Source of the DNA: Plesiocystis pacifica SIR-1
GTDB taxonomy: Bacteria > Myxococcota_A > Polyangia > Nannocystales > Nannocystaceae
Assembly (NCBI RefSeq): GCF_000170895.1
Contig: NZ_ABCS01000039.1
Coordinates: 18,304 to 82,303 of the forward strand
Length of the DNA: 64,000 nt
Direction of reading: 5' to 3'
Shown: positions 1 through 8,558 of the stretch, piece after piece
Position numbering within the stretch: the first letter of the stretch is position 1
Layout of the letters: every line of letters begins with the position of its first letter
Program-made: the position numbers and the translations under genes
The notes under the pieces: generated by a model
Database searches by the model: none
What the model saw: only the letters and a program-made list of their open reading frames with translations
Told to the model about the DNA's origin: nothing

Positions 1-1
1 C

Positions 2-1009
2 CCCTGGCAGACCTTCGATCCCTTCTTGTTCTGCGTCCACCACGACGACGCCTACCCGGCCGGTACGCCCACCCTCGGCCCGCCCAAGGAGACCCTAAAG
101 GGCCGCAACATCGGGATGGACTTCGAGCTGCGCGAGGGCTGGCGCATGTACCACGGCGACGTCGTCCCCGGCTTTCCGCGTCACCCCCACCGCGGCTTCG
201 AGACCGTCACCCTCGCCCGCCACGGCTACATCGATCACTCGGACTCGACGGGGGCCAAGGCCCGCTTTGGCCACGGCGACTGCCAGTGGATGACCGCCGG
301 CAAGGGGGTCGTGCACTCGGAGATGTTCCCCCTGCTCGACCAAGACGGAGACAACCGCGGCGAGCTGTTCCAGATCTGGCTGAACCTCCCGGCCGAGGAC
401 AAGATGGTCGAGCCCTACTTCACCATGTTGTGGTCCGAGGGCATCCCGCGCCCGCAGGTCGCCGAGGGGGTGGAGCTCGAGGTCGTGGCGGGGCCGCTGC
501 CCGAGAGGGTCGAGGTCCCGGCAGGCACGCCGAAGGCTCCGCCCGCGCCGCCGCCCAACTCCTGGGCCGCGCGGCCCGAGGCCGAGGTCGCGATCTGGAC
601 CATCCGCATGGAGCCCGGCAGCCGCTGGACGCTGCCGGCGGCGAGCCCCGGGCTCAACCGTACGCTCTATTTCTTCCTGGGTGAGTCCGTCGCGCTCGGG
701 GGTCAGCTCCTCGACCGCCACGCCGGCGTGCGGCTGCGCTCTGACCAGTCGGTAGAGCTCGAGGCCAGCTCCGAGGGGCGGGTCGAGCTGCTGATGCTCC
801 AGGGCCGGCCCATCGGGGAGCCCGTCGCCCACCACGGGCCCTTCGTGATGAACACCCAGGCCGAGCTGCGCCAGGCCTTCATCGACTACCGGAGCACCGG
901 CTTTGGCGGGTGGCCGTGGGCCGAGGACGGGCCGGTGCACGGCCCGACGCCGGGGCGCTTCGCCGTGCACTCGGACGGGCGCGAAGAGACCCACGAAGCG
1001 GCCGAGTGA
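2..1009 (+). CDS. Pirin family protein (5' end outside window)
   Basis: This is a bicupin of the pirin family, whose members are iron-binding proteins or quercetinase-like dioxygenases in the cytoplasm. The frame is open from base 2, and the residues before the first in-frame TTG (base 26) read DPFL, as in the N-terminus of pirins, so the real start lies upstream of the window. The family's metal ligands are visible: His-Pro-His at 182-190 followed by RGFET, and the His-x-Glu pair of VHSEM at 314-322. The C-terminal half resembles the second cupin. The visible 335 residues are slightly longer than typical pirins (about 290) because of a Pro/Ala-rich insert near 530-570. The gene converges on the metallopeptidase gene, with a hairpin between them. 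The family call is firm; the substrate is unknown. Confidence 0.88.
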   Translation, partial: PWQTFDPFLFCVHHDDAYPAGTPTLGPPKETLKGRNIGMDFELREGWRMYHGDVVPGFPRHPHRGFETVTLARHGYIDHSDSTGAKARFGHGDCQWMTAGKGVVHSEMFPLLDQDGDNRGELFQIWLNLPAEDKMVEPYFTMLWSEGIPRPQVAEGVELEVVAGPLPERVEVPAGTPKAPPAPPPNSWAARPEAEVAIWTIRMEPGSRWTLPAASPGLNRTLYFFLGESVALGGQLLDRHAGVRLRSDQSVELEASSEGRVELLMLQGRPIGEPVAHHGPFVMNTQAELRQAFIDYRSTGFGGWPWAEDGPVHGPTPGRFAVHSDGREETHEAAE

Positions 1010-1030
1010 GCCGCGGCCAACCAAGAAGAA

Positions 1031-1059
1031 GGGGAGCCCCGGCGTACCGGGAGCTCCCC
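1031..1059. terminator. Hairpin between convergent genes
   Basis: GGGGAGC at 1031-1037 pairs with GCTCCCC at 1053-1059, with an inner CCGG/CCGG stem. The hairpin lies between two convergent stop codons and could serve both directions. There is no clear T-tract, as is common in G+C-rich genomes. Confidence 0.5.
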
Positions 1060-1083
1060 TCTCGCTTGGTGACCGCGCGGGCC

Positions 1084-2838
1084 CTACTTGGCCGAGATGA
1101 CGATCTCGTCGAGGTAGATGCGGTCGGCGTTGTTGGAGGCGTCGCAGCGGAAGCGCAGGCTCGCGTCCGGGGCGAAGTTGACGTCGCTGGCGCTGATCTC
1201 GAAGCCAGCGTCGTAGTAGGTGCTGTTGTTGAAGTCCGTGCCCCGGGCGAGGTCGGCCAGCACCACCCAGCTGCTGCCGTCCCACAGCTCGATGAAGAAG
1301 TTCTCGCCGTTCTCCATGCTGTAGGCGTAGAAGCTGAAGTCGAGCTTGAGGTCGCTGTAGCCGCTGAGGTCGAAGTCGTCGGAGAAGACCGAGGAGGCGG
1401 TGCCGGAGTTGTCGCGGATCCTCAGGGTGTAGGAGCCGTCGGTGGCGTAGGCGGAGGAGCGAGCCGCGTCGCTGCCGCCGTCGTTGAAGCTGCCCCAGCC
1501 AGACTCGAAGCTGTCGTTCGAGAGCTCGGTCCAGTCGCCCGGAGTGGGATCGGGGTCGGGGTCGGGGTCGGGCTCGGGGTCCGGATCGGGGTTCCCGCCG
1601 CCGCCCTCACCCTCGGCGTCGATGGTGAAGGTCACCCCCGAGTAGGCCGAGTAGTCGACGATCATCACGTGGTAGTCGCCGTCCAGCGAGGGGTTGAACT
1701 CGCAGCTCTCGTTGTTGCCCGAGAGCCAGGGGCGGCAGTCGTAGTCGCTGGTGGTCGGGGCCGAGCCGTACTTGACGTAGAGGTCGGCGTCGCCGCTGCC
1801 GCCGGCGATGGCGAAGCGCACCGCGCTGTAGCCGGTCGCGTCGAACACACCGTTGACGATGGTGCCGCCGCCGCCGTTGGGGTAGCTGGTGCCGCCCGAC
1901 ATGTTCGACTCGGTGTAGATGGTCGAGTAGCTCGGCGGGGCCGGGGGCGCGCAGCTGCCCGAGTCGTACATGCAGTCGAGGGCGATCTGGTCCGAGGAGG
2001 TCCACACGCCGTCGCTGCTGGTGCTGTAGCACGAGCACATCACCGAGGTGGAGGAGGTGACGTTGGTGGTGGGGGTGCCAGGGATGTGGTTGGCCCCGAC
2101 CCCGCCGTCGCCCTCGTTGGTGGCGGCGCCGCCACAGCTGATCGAGCGGTTGAAGTAGTCGGTGTGGCGGAAGCCGATGGCGTGGCCGAGCTCGTGGGTC
2201 ATGACGTGGGCGCCGACGTCAACGCCGTAGTTGGCCGCGATCGGGCCGACGGTGAACTCCTTGTAGGGCTGGCCGCCAGCGGGGAAGCCCGCCACGCCGC
2301 CGCCGCTGGTGGAGTCGAACTTGGCCGTGATGGTGTTCGTGGAGTTGCAGCCCGCGCTCCCTTCGGTGTCGGTGCGCTTCATCGTGAACTGCATCTGACC
2401 GCCGGCGGCGCTGTAGTTGTAGTCCTTGTAGTTTGCGACCGCCTTGGTGAGGGCTGCGTCCGCGCCGGCCGAGCCGAGCAGCGCGCTGGTCGGACTGACG
2501 CAGATCACCCCGCCAATGGTCCCCGGATCGACGACATTGTTCGTGCGGTACTGGCGGAAGGGCTCCTCGCCGAAGTAGTCGACGAGGTCGTCGTAGATGC
2601 CGGCCATCTCGCGGGAGGCCTGCAGGGTGACGACGGCGTCCTGGCCGACAAACACCGTTCCATCGGGGAGGACGTCAATCTCGCTGATGGGGTATCCGGC
2701 CAGTTCGAGGTTGTGGACGATGAGTTCGGATTCGGTACGCCGGAGCTGAGTATCGTCGACGGAATCGACACAGCTCGTGGCCAATGCAGCCATGATGATC
2801 AGAGTTCCAGCAGCGTACAAATTCGACTTCTTCGTCAT
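1084..2838 (-). CDS. Secreted HExxH zinc metallopeptidase lipoprotein with C-terminal beta domains
   Basis: This is a predicted exported protease of 584 residues. The ATG at 2838 is chosen because it follows a GAGG ribosome site and opens a lipoprotein signal peptide with Cys23 in ATSC; an upstream in-frame start at 2931 would add 31 non-signal residues. Zinc site: HELGHAIGFRH at residues 215-225 (HExxHxxGxxH), as in metzincin/M57-like 'HEIGH' peptidases. Residues about 337-405 look like a pre-peptidase C-terminal domain. A Pro-Asp repeat linker near 413-435 follows, and then a jelly-roll-like domain to the end. Probable role: degradation of extracellular protein or prey. The exact peptidase family is inferred. 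Confidence 0.85.
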   Translation of the reverse strand: MTKKSNLYAAGTLIIMAALATSCVDSVDDTQLRRTESELIVHNLELAGYPISEIDVLPDGTVFVGQDAVVTLQASREMAGIYDDLVDYFGEEPFRQYRTNNVVDPGTIGGVICVSPTSALLGSAGADAALTKAVANYKDYNYSAAGGQMQFTMKRTDTEGSAGCNSTNTITAKFDSTSGGGVAGFPAGGQPYKEFTVGPIAANYGVDVGAHVMTHELGHAIGFRHTDYFNRSISCGGAATNEGDGGVGANHIPGTPTTNVTSSTSVMCSCYSTSSDGVWTSSDQIALDCMYDSGSCAPPAPPSYSTIYTESNMSGGTSYPNGGGGTIVNGVFDATGYSAVRFAIAGGSGDADLYVKYGSAPTTSDYDCRPWLSGNNESCEFNPSLDGDYHVMIVDYSAYSGVTFTIDAEGEGGGGNPDPDPEPDPDPDPDPTPGDWTELSNDSFESGWGSFNDGGSDAARSSAYATDGSYTLRIRDNSGTASSVFSDDFDLSGYSDLKLDFSFYAYSMENGENFFIELWDGSSWVVLADLARGTDFNNSTYYDAGFEISASDVNFAPDASLRFRCDASNNADRIYLDEIVISAK

Positions 2839-3326
2839 CTTATCCCTCGTATCTTCCTGAATTTGGACAATGAGCAGCAACTGCGAGGGCCATTCCCTCG
2901 CCCGCTCACCATCGGAGTCGGCACTTACCAAGGCTTGGTCCAGTGTTCAAGAGTTAAATTCGATACAGTCTTCTTTGTAGTCGTGCTCAACAGCGTGAGC
3001 ACCGTATCGGCTCGAAATGTGCTGTCCTTTGGCCGTAAGCATGTCCTTTGGGTCATGTGACGCGTATCGGTGAGCGATTTTGACCCGTGATTTGCGCATT
3101 CGACTGTTCGCACTGTTTGTGCGCTGGGTGCGTGAGTGTGAAGAATCTTCCTCCTTCTCGTGGCAGGAATCGCAGTTTCAAAATTGCTGTCGGTATTGGC
3201 GATCGGGCTCCAGTTTTGGGGCGCCAAAGCTGCGTACGTCCGATCTGCGCCGATCCATGGGAAGTGCGCGGAGATGGCGCAAGTCCTTCGCATGCGCCAC
3301 AGCGGGCCTGTGACGATGATGAAGCC
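2839..3326. other. 488-bp divergent intergenic region, lower G+C, with palindromes
   Basis: This region separates the minus-strand metallopeptidase from the plus-strand glycyl-radical enzyme and is visibly more A+T-rich than its neighbours. It holds the candidate minus-strand promoter, a perfect inverted repeat GTGCTCA-N6-TGAGCAC at 2983-3002 that could be an operator, and a small hairpin CGCAC-N5-GTGCG at 3109-3123. I saw no convincing FNR box and no conserved reading frame. Confidence 0.55.
2922..2950 (-). promoter_or_regulatory. Candidate sigma-70-type promoter for the metallopeptidase
   Basis: Read on the minus strand, TTGAAC (2945-2950) is followed after 17 nt by TAAGTG (2922-2927), about 85 nt before the ATG at 2838. 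The spacing is ideal; the -10 is imperfect. Confidence 0.4.
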
Positions 3327-6041
3327 ATGGACAGCTTCACAGTCGGCAGGGGGCGTGCGGAGAGTGCGCTCGTGAGCGTCGAGCCTTCACCGCGCTTACA
3401 GCGGATCCGGGCGGCCCTGCTCGACGCGCCCTATCACCTGTGTACGCAAAAGGCCGAGCTGCTCACGACCTTTCTGCGCGCCCATCGACCCCACGACGCG
3501 GTCACGGAGGCCCTCGCCGCGCGCCACTTCGACGCGATGAAGGCCGCGATGAAGCGCAACCTCGGGGAGGGGGCCCAGGCGCCGGAGCTGGTGCTGCGGG
3601 CCTCGAACGCGCTGCAGGCCGTCTACGAAGCCCTCGACGCGACGACCCACCCAGAGCCGCTGATCGTCTCGCTGGCCCGGGGCTTCGCCCACGTGCTCGG
3701 GCACATGCAGCTGCGCGTCTACCCGGACGAGCTGATCATGGGCAACCCGACGGCCCATCGGATCGGCTCGGCGATCCACCCCGAGTACGGCGGCATGCTG
3801 ATGCTGCCCGAGCTCGACCAGCTGACCCGCCGCGAGCTCAACCCGCTGGCGGCCACGGACGAGCAGCTGCGCAGGCTCGAGGACGACATCCTGCCGTGGT
3901 GGTTCACCTGCTCGATCCTCTCGCGCGCGCCCTTGCTGGCCGCGGACAAGCTGCTGCAAAATCGCCTCGTCGAGGCCCGGGACTTCGTGCTCACGCAGTT
4001 CGCCGGCATCGCCCACGTGGTCCCCGACTACCCGACGGTGCTGCGCCTGGGCCTGCGGGGGGTGCTCGAGGAGCTGCGCGCAGCCCAGCGCCACGCCCAG
4101 AGCTCGGAGCAGCGCGAGTTCTACGAGGCCGCGACGATCTGCGTGACCGCGGCCATGGACTTCGCCCAGCGCCAGGCTCGCTTCGTGGCGGGGGCGGCGG
4201 AGGTGGCCGAGGACCCGGAGCGGGCCGCCGAGCTGCGCGAGCTCGCGGCCGTGCTCGCGCGCGTGCCCATCGAACCTGCGCGGACCTACCACGAGGCGCT
4301 CCAGAGCGTGTTCACGACGCACGTGGTCATCCACCAAGAGAGCTTCCAGCACGGGATCTCGTTCGGGCGCATCGACCAGTACCTGGCCCCCTTCCTCGAC
4401 GCCGACCTGGAGGCGGGTCGCCTCGACGAGGCGCGGGCGGTGGAGCTGACGGGCTGCTTTTTGGCCAAGGCCGCCGAGCAGCTGCCGCTGTTCAACGCGA
4501 TGAGCACGGAGTTCTTCTCCGGGCTGTCCTCGGCCTCGGGCCTGACCCTGGGCGGGACCGACCCGCGCACCGGCGCGGACGCGACGACCTCCGTGACCCG
4601 GGCGATCTTGCTGGCCTATCACCAGCTGCGCCTGCGCCAGCCAAACTTGCACCTGCGGGTGCACCCGGGCACGCCCGAGGGGCTGCGTCGCCTGGCCTAC
4701 GCGGTGCTGCGCGAGGGCGGGGGGATGCCGGCGCTGTTTCGCGACGAGGGGGTGGTCGACGCGATCCGCGGGCTGGGCGTGCCCCACGAGGCGGCGGAGG
4801 ACTACGCCATCGTCGGCTGCGTGGAGTGGGGGGTGCCCTATCGGTCCTTCCCAGCCGCGGGCGCGGCCTTCGTGTCGCTCCCGGCGATCCTCCGGGACTT
4901 GCTCATGGAAGAGCACGAGCCCCCGCTGCGCGACATGGACGACGTGTGGGCGGCCTTCCGCGCGGCCGTCGAGGCGCGCATCGAGGAGGTCGTGGCGGGC
5001 AACGACGCCATCGAGCGGGCCCACGCCGAGTACCGGCCCACGCCCATGCTCTCGGCCGTGGTCCGGGGCTGCGCGGCGCGGGGCAAGGACGTGTGCGCGG
5101 GCGGGGCCGACTTCAACTCGACGGGGGTCCAGGCCGTGGGCGTGGCCGACGTGGCCGACTCGCTGACGGTGCTCGAGCAGCTGGTGTTCCCGCCTCCAGG
5201 GGGCGGCCGCCCCGAGCTGAGTCGCGGACGTGGGATCGGGCCGCGAGGGCGTGCGCTGGGTCGTGACGGGTTTCACCACAGGCTCCTAGAGAGGACAGGG
5301 ACTGTGAAAAGTTCACAGTCCCTGAGCCTGGGCCGGCTGCGCCGCGCGCTGGCCCGGGACTTCGTCGATGAGGAGGCCCTGCGCCAGCGCCTGCGCAACC
5401 ACGTGCCCAAGTACGGTCAGGACGCGGGCCCGCCCGAGCGCTGGGCCCGACGCGTCGCCGAGCTCTACGCCGAGCTCCTGCGCGAGCACCTCAACCCGCG
5501 CCACGGCCCCTACGCCCCGGGCTTTTGGAGCATGACGACCCACGTGGGCTTTGGTCGGCGCCTGGGCGCGCTGCCCAGCGGGCGCAAGGCCGGCCGACCC
5601 CTGGCCAACGGCCTGTCGCCGAGCAGCGGGGCCGACAACCGCGGGCCCACGGCCTCGCTGCTCTCGGTCGCGGCGGTCAGCGGCGGCTTCGTGGGCAACG
5701 GCTACGCCCTCAACGAGACCCTCGACCCGAGCTTCGTCCGCGGGGAGGTCGGGCTGGCGCGCATCGACCAGCTCGTCCGCGGCTACTTCGCCGCGGGCGG
5801 GAACCAGGTCCAGTTCAACGTGCTCGACACGGCCGAGCTCGTCGACGCCAAGGCCCACCCCGAGCGCCACCGCGGCCTGGTCGTGCGCATCTCGGGCTAC
5901 AGCGCCTACTTCAACGACCTGAGCGAGGCCATGAAGGACGAGCTCATCGCGCGGAGCCGGCACGGGGCCTCGGCCTGCCCGGTGGTCCTCGCTGGAGAAG
6001 GCGGAGAAGATGGAGAAGAGGGCGGGGGCGATGGCGTCTGA
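3327..6041 (+). CDS. Glycyl-radical enzyme (pyruvate formate-lyase family), carrying a repeat insertion
   Basis: This is an oxygen-sensitive glycyl-radical enzyme of about 904 residues, acting in anaerobic carbon metabolism. The catalytic thiyl cysteine is Cys498 in IVGCVEWG, with Glu500 two residues later as in dehydratase-type members. The radical-bearing glycine is Gly857 in RISGYSAYF near the C-terminus. The expected CVEP is CVEW here, so I do not assign a substrate. The start at 3327 is preferred, but GTG 3372 is also possible because family similarity begins near SPRLQRIR. The gene overlaps its activase by 32 nt. It is odd in carrying a 105-bp repeat element (5217-5326) in frame, which adds about 35 Arg/Gly-rich residues between PGGGRPELS and SLGRLRRALARDF. 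No catalytic residue is lost, so it may still be functional. Confidence 0.85.
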   Translation: MDSFTVGRGRAESALVSVEPSPRLQRIRAALLDAPYHLCTQKAELLTTFLRAHRPHDAVTEALAARHFDAMKAAMKRNLGEGAQAPELVLRASNALQAVYEALDATTHPEPLIVSLARGFAHVLGHMQLRVYPDELIMGNPTAHRIGSAIHPEYGGMLMLPELDQLTRRELNPLAATDEQLRRLEDDILPWWFTCSILSRAPLLAADKLLQNRLVEARDFVLTQFAGIAHVVPDYPTVLRLGLRGVLEELRAAQRHAQSSEQREFYEAATICVTAAMDFAQRQARFVAGAAEVAEDPERAAELRELAAVLARVPIEPARTYHEALQSVFTTHVVIHQESFQHGISFGRIDQYLAPFLDADLEAGRLDEARAVELTGCFLAKAAEQLPLFNAMSTEFFSGLSSASGLTLGGTDPRTGADATTSVTRAILLAYHQLRLRQPNLHLRVHPGTPEGLRRLAYAVLREGGGMPALFRDEGVVDAIRGLGVPHEAAEDYAIVGCVEWGVPYRSFPAAGAAFVSLPAILRDLLMEEHEPPLRDMDDVWAAFRAAVEARIEEVVAGNDAIERAHAEYRPTPMLSAVVRGCAARGKDVCAGGADFNSTGVQAVGVADVADSLTVLEQLVFPPPGGGRPELSRGRGIGPRGRALGRDGFHHRLLERTGTVKSSQSLSLGRLRRALARDFVDEEALRQRLRNHVPKYGQDAGPPERWARRVAELYAELLREHLNPRHGPYAPGFWSMTTHVGFGRRLGALPSGRKAGRPLANGLSPSSGADNRGPTASLLSVAAVSGGFVGNGYALNETLDPSFVRGEVGLARIDQLVRGYFAAGGNQVQFNVLDTAELVDAKAHPERHRGLVVRISGYSAYFNDLSEAMKDELIARSRHGASACPVVLAGEGGEDGEEGGGDGV
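5217..5326 (-). repeat. Hairpin-headed repeat element, copy C, inserted in frame in the glycyl-radical enzyme gene
   Basis: Read on the minus strand, the element begins with a perfect 13-bp hairpin, CAGGGACTGTGAA-N3-TTCACAGTCCCTG (5296-5324). Its tail contains GCCCTC, then GCCC, and ends CCCACGTCCGCGACTCAG. The tail matches copies A (21812-21909) and B (27134-27230), while the hairpin sequence differs but still pairs. CTGAG occurs at both ends (5217-5221 and 5322-5326), 105 bp apart, so removing one unit restores an uninterrupted ELSLGR reading. CTGAG may be a target duplication or part of the element. Confidence 0.7.
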
Positions 6042-6987
6042 AGGCTTGGTCTTCGACGTGCAGCGCTTTTGCGTGCACGACGGCCCGGGGATCCGCACGG
6101 TCGTATTCTTCAAGGGCTGCGCGCTGAATTGTGTGTGGTGCCAAAACCCCGAGGCCCAGGGCAACGCGCCGGAGCTGGCCTACTACGCCGAGCGCTGCGC
6201 GAGGATCCCCGGGTGCTCGGCCTGCGTGGGCGTCTGCCCCGAGGGCGCGCTGGGCCTGGGCGTCGAGGGGCGGGTGGACTGGTCCAAGTGCACGGGCTGC
6301 GGCGCGTGCGTGGATGCGTGCCCGGCCCAGGCGCTGACCCAGGTCGGCGCCCACGTCGACGCGGACGCGCTGCTGACCACGCTGCTGCGCGACCGCCCCT
6401 TCTTCGAGAGCTCCGGCGGCGGCGTGACCTTTTCGGGGGGCGAGCCCGTGCTCCACGAGGCCTTCTTGCTCGAGCTGCTCCCGCGCCTGGGTGAGGCCGG
6501 GATCTCGCGCTGCATCGAGACCGCGGGGGCCTACCCCTTCGCGCGCCTCGAGGCCCTGCTGCCCCACCTCGAGCGCGTGCTCTACGACGTCAAGCACGTC
6601 GACGGTGGTCGCCACCTCGAGCTGTGCGGCCGGGACAACGCGACGATCCTCGCCAACCTCGAGCGCCTGCTCGAGCGCGCGCCCGAGCACGGCGTCGCGG
6701 TCGAGGTGCGCACGCCGGTGGTGCCCGGGCTCAACGACGGGGCCAACGTCGAGGCCACCGCGAAGCGTCTCCTGACCATGGGCGTGAGCGCGCTGACCTT
6801 GCTGCCCTACAACCACTTGTGGGAGGCGAAGTTGCCCCGGCTGTCGCGGGCGCGCGCGCCTCTGGGCATCGGTCCGCAGACCCGGGCCTACTACGCGGGG
6901 CTGCTCGAGACCTTCGCGGAGGCCGGCTTGCGGGCGCACCTCATTGACGAGCCAGAGCCAGAGCCAGAGCCGGAGGCGGTCGCGTGA
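6010..6987 (+). CDS. Glycyl-radical enzyme activating protein (radical SAM)
   Basis: This activase abstracts hydrogen from the glycine of the upstream enzyme using S-adenosylmethionine and a 4Fe-4S cluster. The radical-SAM cysteines are Cys37, Cys41 and Cys44 (CxxxCxxC, the spacing of glycyl-radical activases). A ferredoxin-type insert follows, with Cys63, 69, 72 and 76 and Cys94, 97, 100 and 104, as in activases of non-PFL enzymes. The FSGGEP motif for SAM binding is present. The length of 325 residues is normal. ATG 6010 overlaps the previous gene; ATG 6031 is an alternative start. The C-terminus ends in a short Glu-Pro repeat. The stop overlaps the GTG of the next gene (GTGA), which indicates translational coupling. 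Confidence 0.93.
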   Translation: MEKRAGAMASEGLVFDVQRFCVHDGPGIRTVVFFKGCALNCVWCQNPEAQGNAPELAYYAERCARIPGCSACVGVCPEGALGLGVEGRVDWSKCTGCGACVDACPAQALTQVGAHVDADALLTTLLRDRPFFESSGGGVTFSGGEPVLHEAFLLELLPRLGEAGISRCIETAGAYPFARLEALLPHLERVLYDVKHVDGGRHLELCGRDNATILANLERLLERAPEHGVAVEVRTPVVPGLNDGANVEATAKRLLTMGVSALTLLPYNHLWEAKLPRLSRARAPLGIGPQTRAYYAGLLETFAEAGLRAHLIDEPEPEPEPEAVA

Positions 6988-8558
6988 GCGGGGACTCGGA
7001 GCACAAAGACAGCGCGTGGGCGCGGGCCGAGGCGGCGGTCGTCGACGGGGTCGCCAAGCACGTCGCGCCCGTCCTCGGCCGGGCCCTCGGGCGCGCGGTC
7101 TCGGGGGTGCTCGAGGTCGAGCGCCGCCTCTCGCCGGTGGATCGGGCGTGGCTGCGGATGGAGCGACCCGAGAACCGGATGACGGTGACGGGCATGTTCC
7201 GGGTGGCCGAAGCGCTGCCGCGGGCGGAGGTCGTCGAGCTCGTGCGCGCGCGCTTGCTGACCGTGCCTCGCTTCGCGGCCTGCATCGAAGGAAGCGAGGG
7301 AGGCGAGGGCGACAGGGAGGCCGAAGACGGCTGGCCGCGCTGGACACCCGCCGACACCGTCGACCTCGACGCCCACGTCCTCGAGCACGACCTGAGCGAG
7401 GACGACGGACGAGACGCCGAGGCGAAGCTGCGCGCGTTCATTGGGGAGCAGCTCGCCCTCGCTTTGCCCCGCGAGCGGCCGCCGTGGCGCCTGCACGTGG
7501 TCCAGCTCGGGGCCGCCGGGACGGCCGTCGTGGCCCGGGTGCACCACTGCGTCGGGGACGGCATCGCGCTCATGTTGGTGTTCATGTCCCTCGTCGACGA
7601 CGCCCCGGAGGTGAAGGGGCCAACGCCCCTGTCGATGCTCTTCGGTGCGCGCCGCCCCAACGTCGGCGCGGCCCGGGCCTACCTGCGCGAGGTGATGCCC
7701 ACGGGGGTCAAGCTCCTCTTGCACCGCGAGCCCAGGGAGGGCGGCCAGCGGGGGCAGGGTGGACTCAATACCGAACAGACCGTGGAGCAGGCGGGCGCGG
7801 TGGTCCGCGAGCTTGGCGAGCTGGGCCTGCGCAGCCCCGACACGACGCCCTGCTTCCACGGACCCTTGGGCGTGCCCAAGGCCGTCGCCTGGACCCGCGA
7901 GCTCCCCCTGGCGCAGCTCAAGTCGGTCCGCGACGCCCTCGCCGGCGCGGACCCGAGCTCGCGGCCGACGCTCAACGACCTCGTGCTCGCGGCCGTCGCG
8001 GGGGCCCTGCGTCGTCACCTGCTCGGCCGCGGGCAGGAGGAGGCCTGCGCCGGGGACCTGCGCGTGACCATCCCCGTGAACCTGCGCCGCCTCGCCGACA
8101 TGGCCGCGCTCGGCAATCACTTTGGGCTGATCTTCCTCGACCTGCCCGTGGGCGTGGTCGATCCGCGCACGCGCCTCGAGGTCGTGGCCGGGCGGACCCG
8201 GGCGCTCAAGCGAAGCCCCGAGGCCGTGGTCACCCACGGGCTGCTGTGGATGCTGGGTCTGGCGCCCGCGGCCGTGGAGTCCGCGGGCGTGTCCTACTTC
8301 TCCGCTCGCGCCTCGGCCGTGGTCACCAACGTCCCCGGCCCCGAGCGGCCGGTGTTCCTGGCCGGGCGCCGCGTGCAGGCGATGCGCTTTTGGGTCCCGC
8401 AGTCCGGGCACCTCGGGCTGGGCATCAGCATCGCCAGCTACGCGGGGCAGCTGAGCGTGGGCTTTGCCGCGGACGCGGGCTTGATCGGGGATCCGCGGGA
8501 GCTCGCGGCGCTGGTCGAGGATGAGCTGAGGGAGCTCGCCCGATTGGGGGGTGCTTGA
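6984..8558 (+). CDS. Wax ester synthase/diacylglycerol acyltransferase (WS/DGAT family)
   Basis: This is a 524-residue bifunctional-type acyltransferase that esterifies fatty alcohols or diacylglycerol with acyl-CoA at the membrane, producing wax esters or triacylglycerol stores. The family active-site motif HHxxxDG is seen as HHCVGDG at residues 187-193. The C-terminal DUF1298-type region contains NVPGPERPVFLAGR and a serine/glycine-rich segment. The GTG start overlaps the activase stop by 4 nt, so it is co-translated with the glycyl-radical pair, an unusual partnership. It could link an anaerobically made alcohol or carbon product to storage lipid (inference). Confidence 0.88.
   Translation: MSGDSEHKDSAWARAEAAVVDGVAKHVAPVLGRALGRAVSGVLEVERRLSPVDRAWLRMERPENRMTVTGMFRVAEALPRAEVVELVRARLLTVPRFAACIEGSEGGEGDREAEDGWPRWTPADTVDLDAHVLEHDLSEDDGRDAEAKLRAFIGEQLALALPRERPPWRLHVVQLGAAGTAVVARVHHCVGDGIALMLVFMSLVDDAPEVKGPTPLSMLFGARRPNVGAARAYLREVMPTGVKLLLHREPREGGQRGQGGLNTEQTVEQAGAVVRELGELGLRSPDTTPCFHGPLGVPKAVAWTRELPLAQLKSVRDALAGADPSSRPTLNDLVLAAVAGALRRHLLGRGQEEACAGDLRVTIPVNLRRLADMAALGNHFGLIFLDLPVGVVDPRTRLEVVAGRTRALKRSPEAVVTHGLLWMLGLAPAAVESAGVSYFSARASAVVTNVPGPERPVFLAGRRVQAMRFWVPQSGHLGLGISIASYAGQLSVGFAADAGLIGDPRELAALVEDELRELARLGGA

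Noticed and set aside
2839..3326. FNR-type site for the anaerobic enzyme
   Set aside because: No TTGAT-N4-ATCAA-like sequence with both halves was found; TTGACCCGTGATTT is too poor.
3396..5279. Very long open frame opposite the glycyl-radical enzyme
   Set aside because: High-GC antisense shadow: Arg/Gly/His/Val-rich without domains, while the sense strand has clear catalytic motifs. The same applies to long frames such as 910-3060, 5944-7347, 12112-13177 and 41930-43787 on the plus or minus strand.
6945..6975. Glu-Pro repeat at the activase C-terminus as a regulatory repeat
   Set aside because: A short GAGCCA microsatellite within coding sequence; no further structure and likely only a disordered tail.
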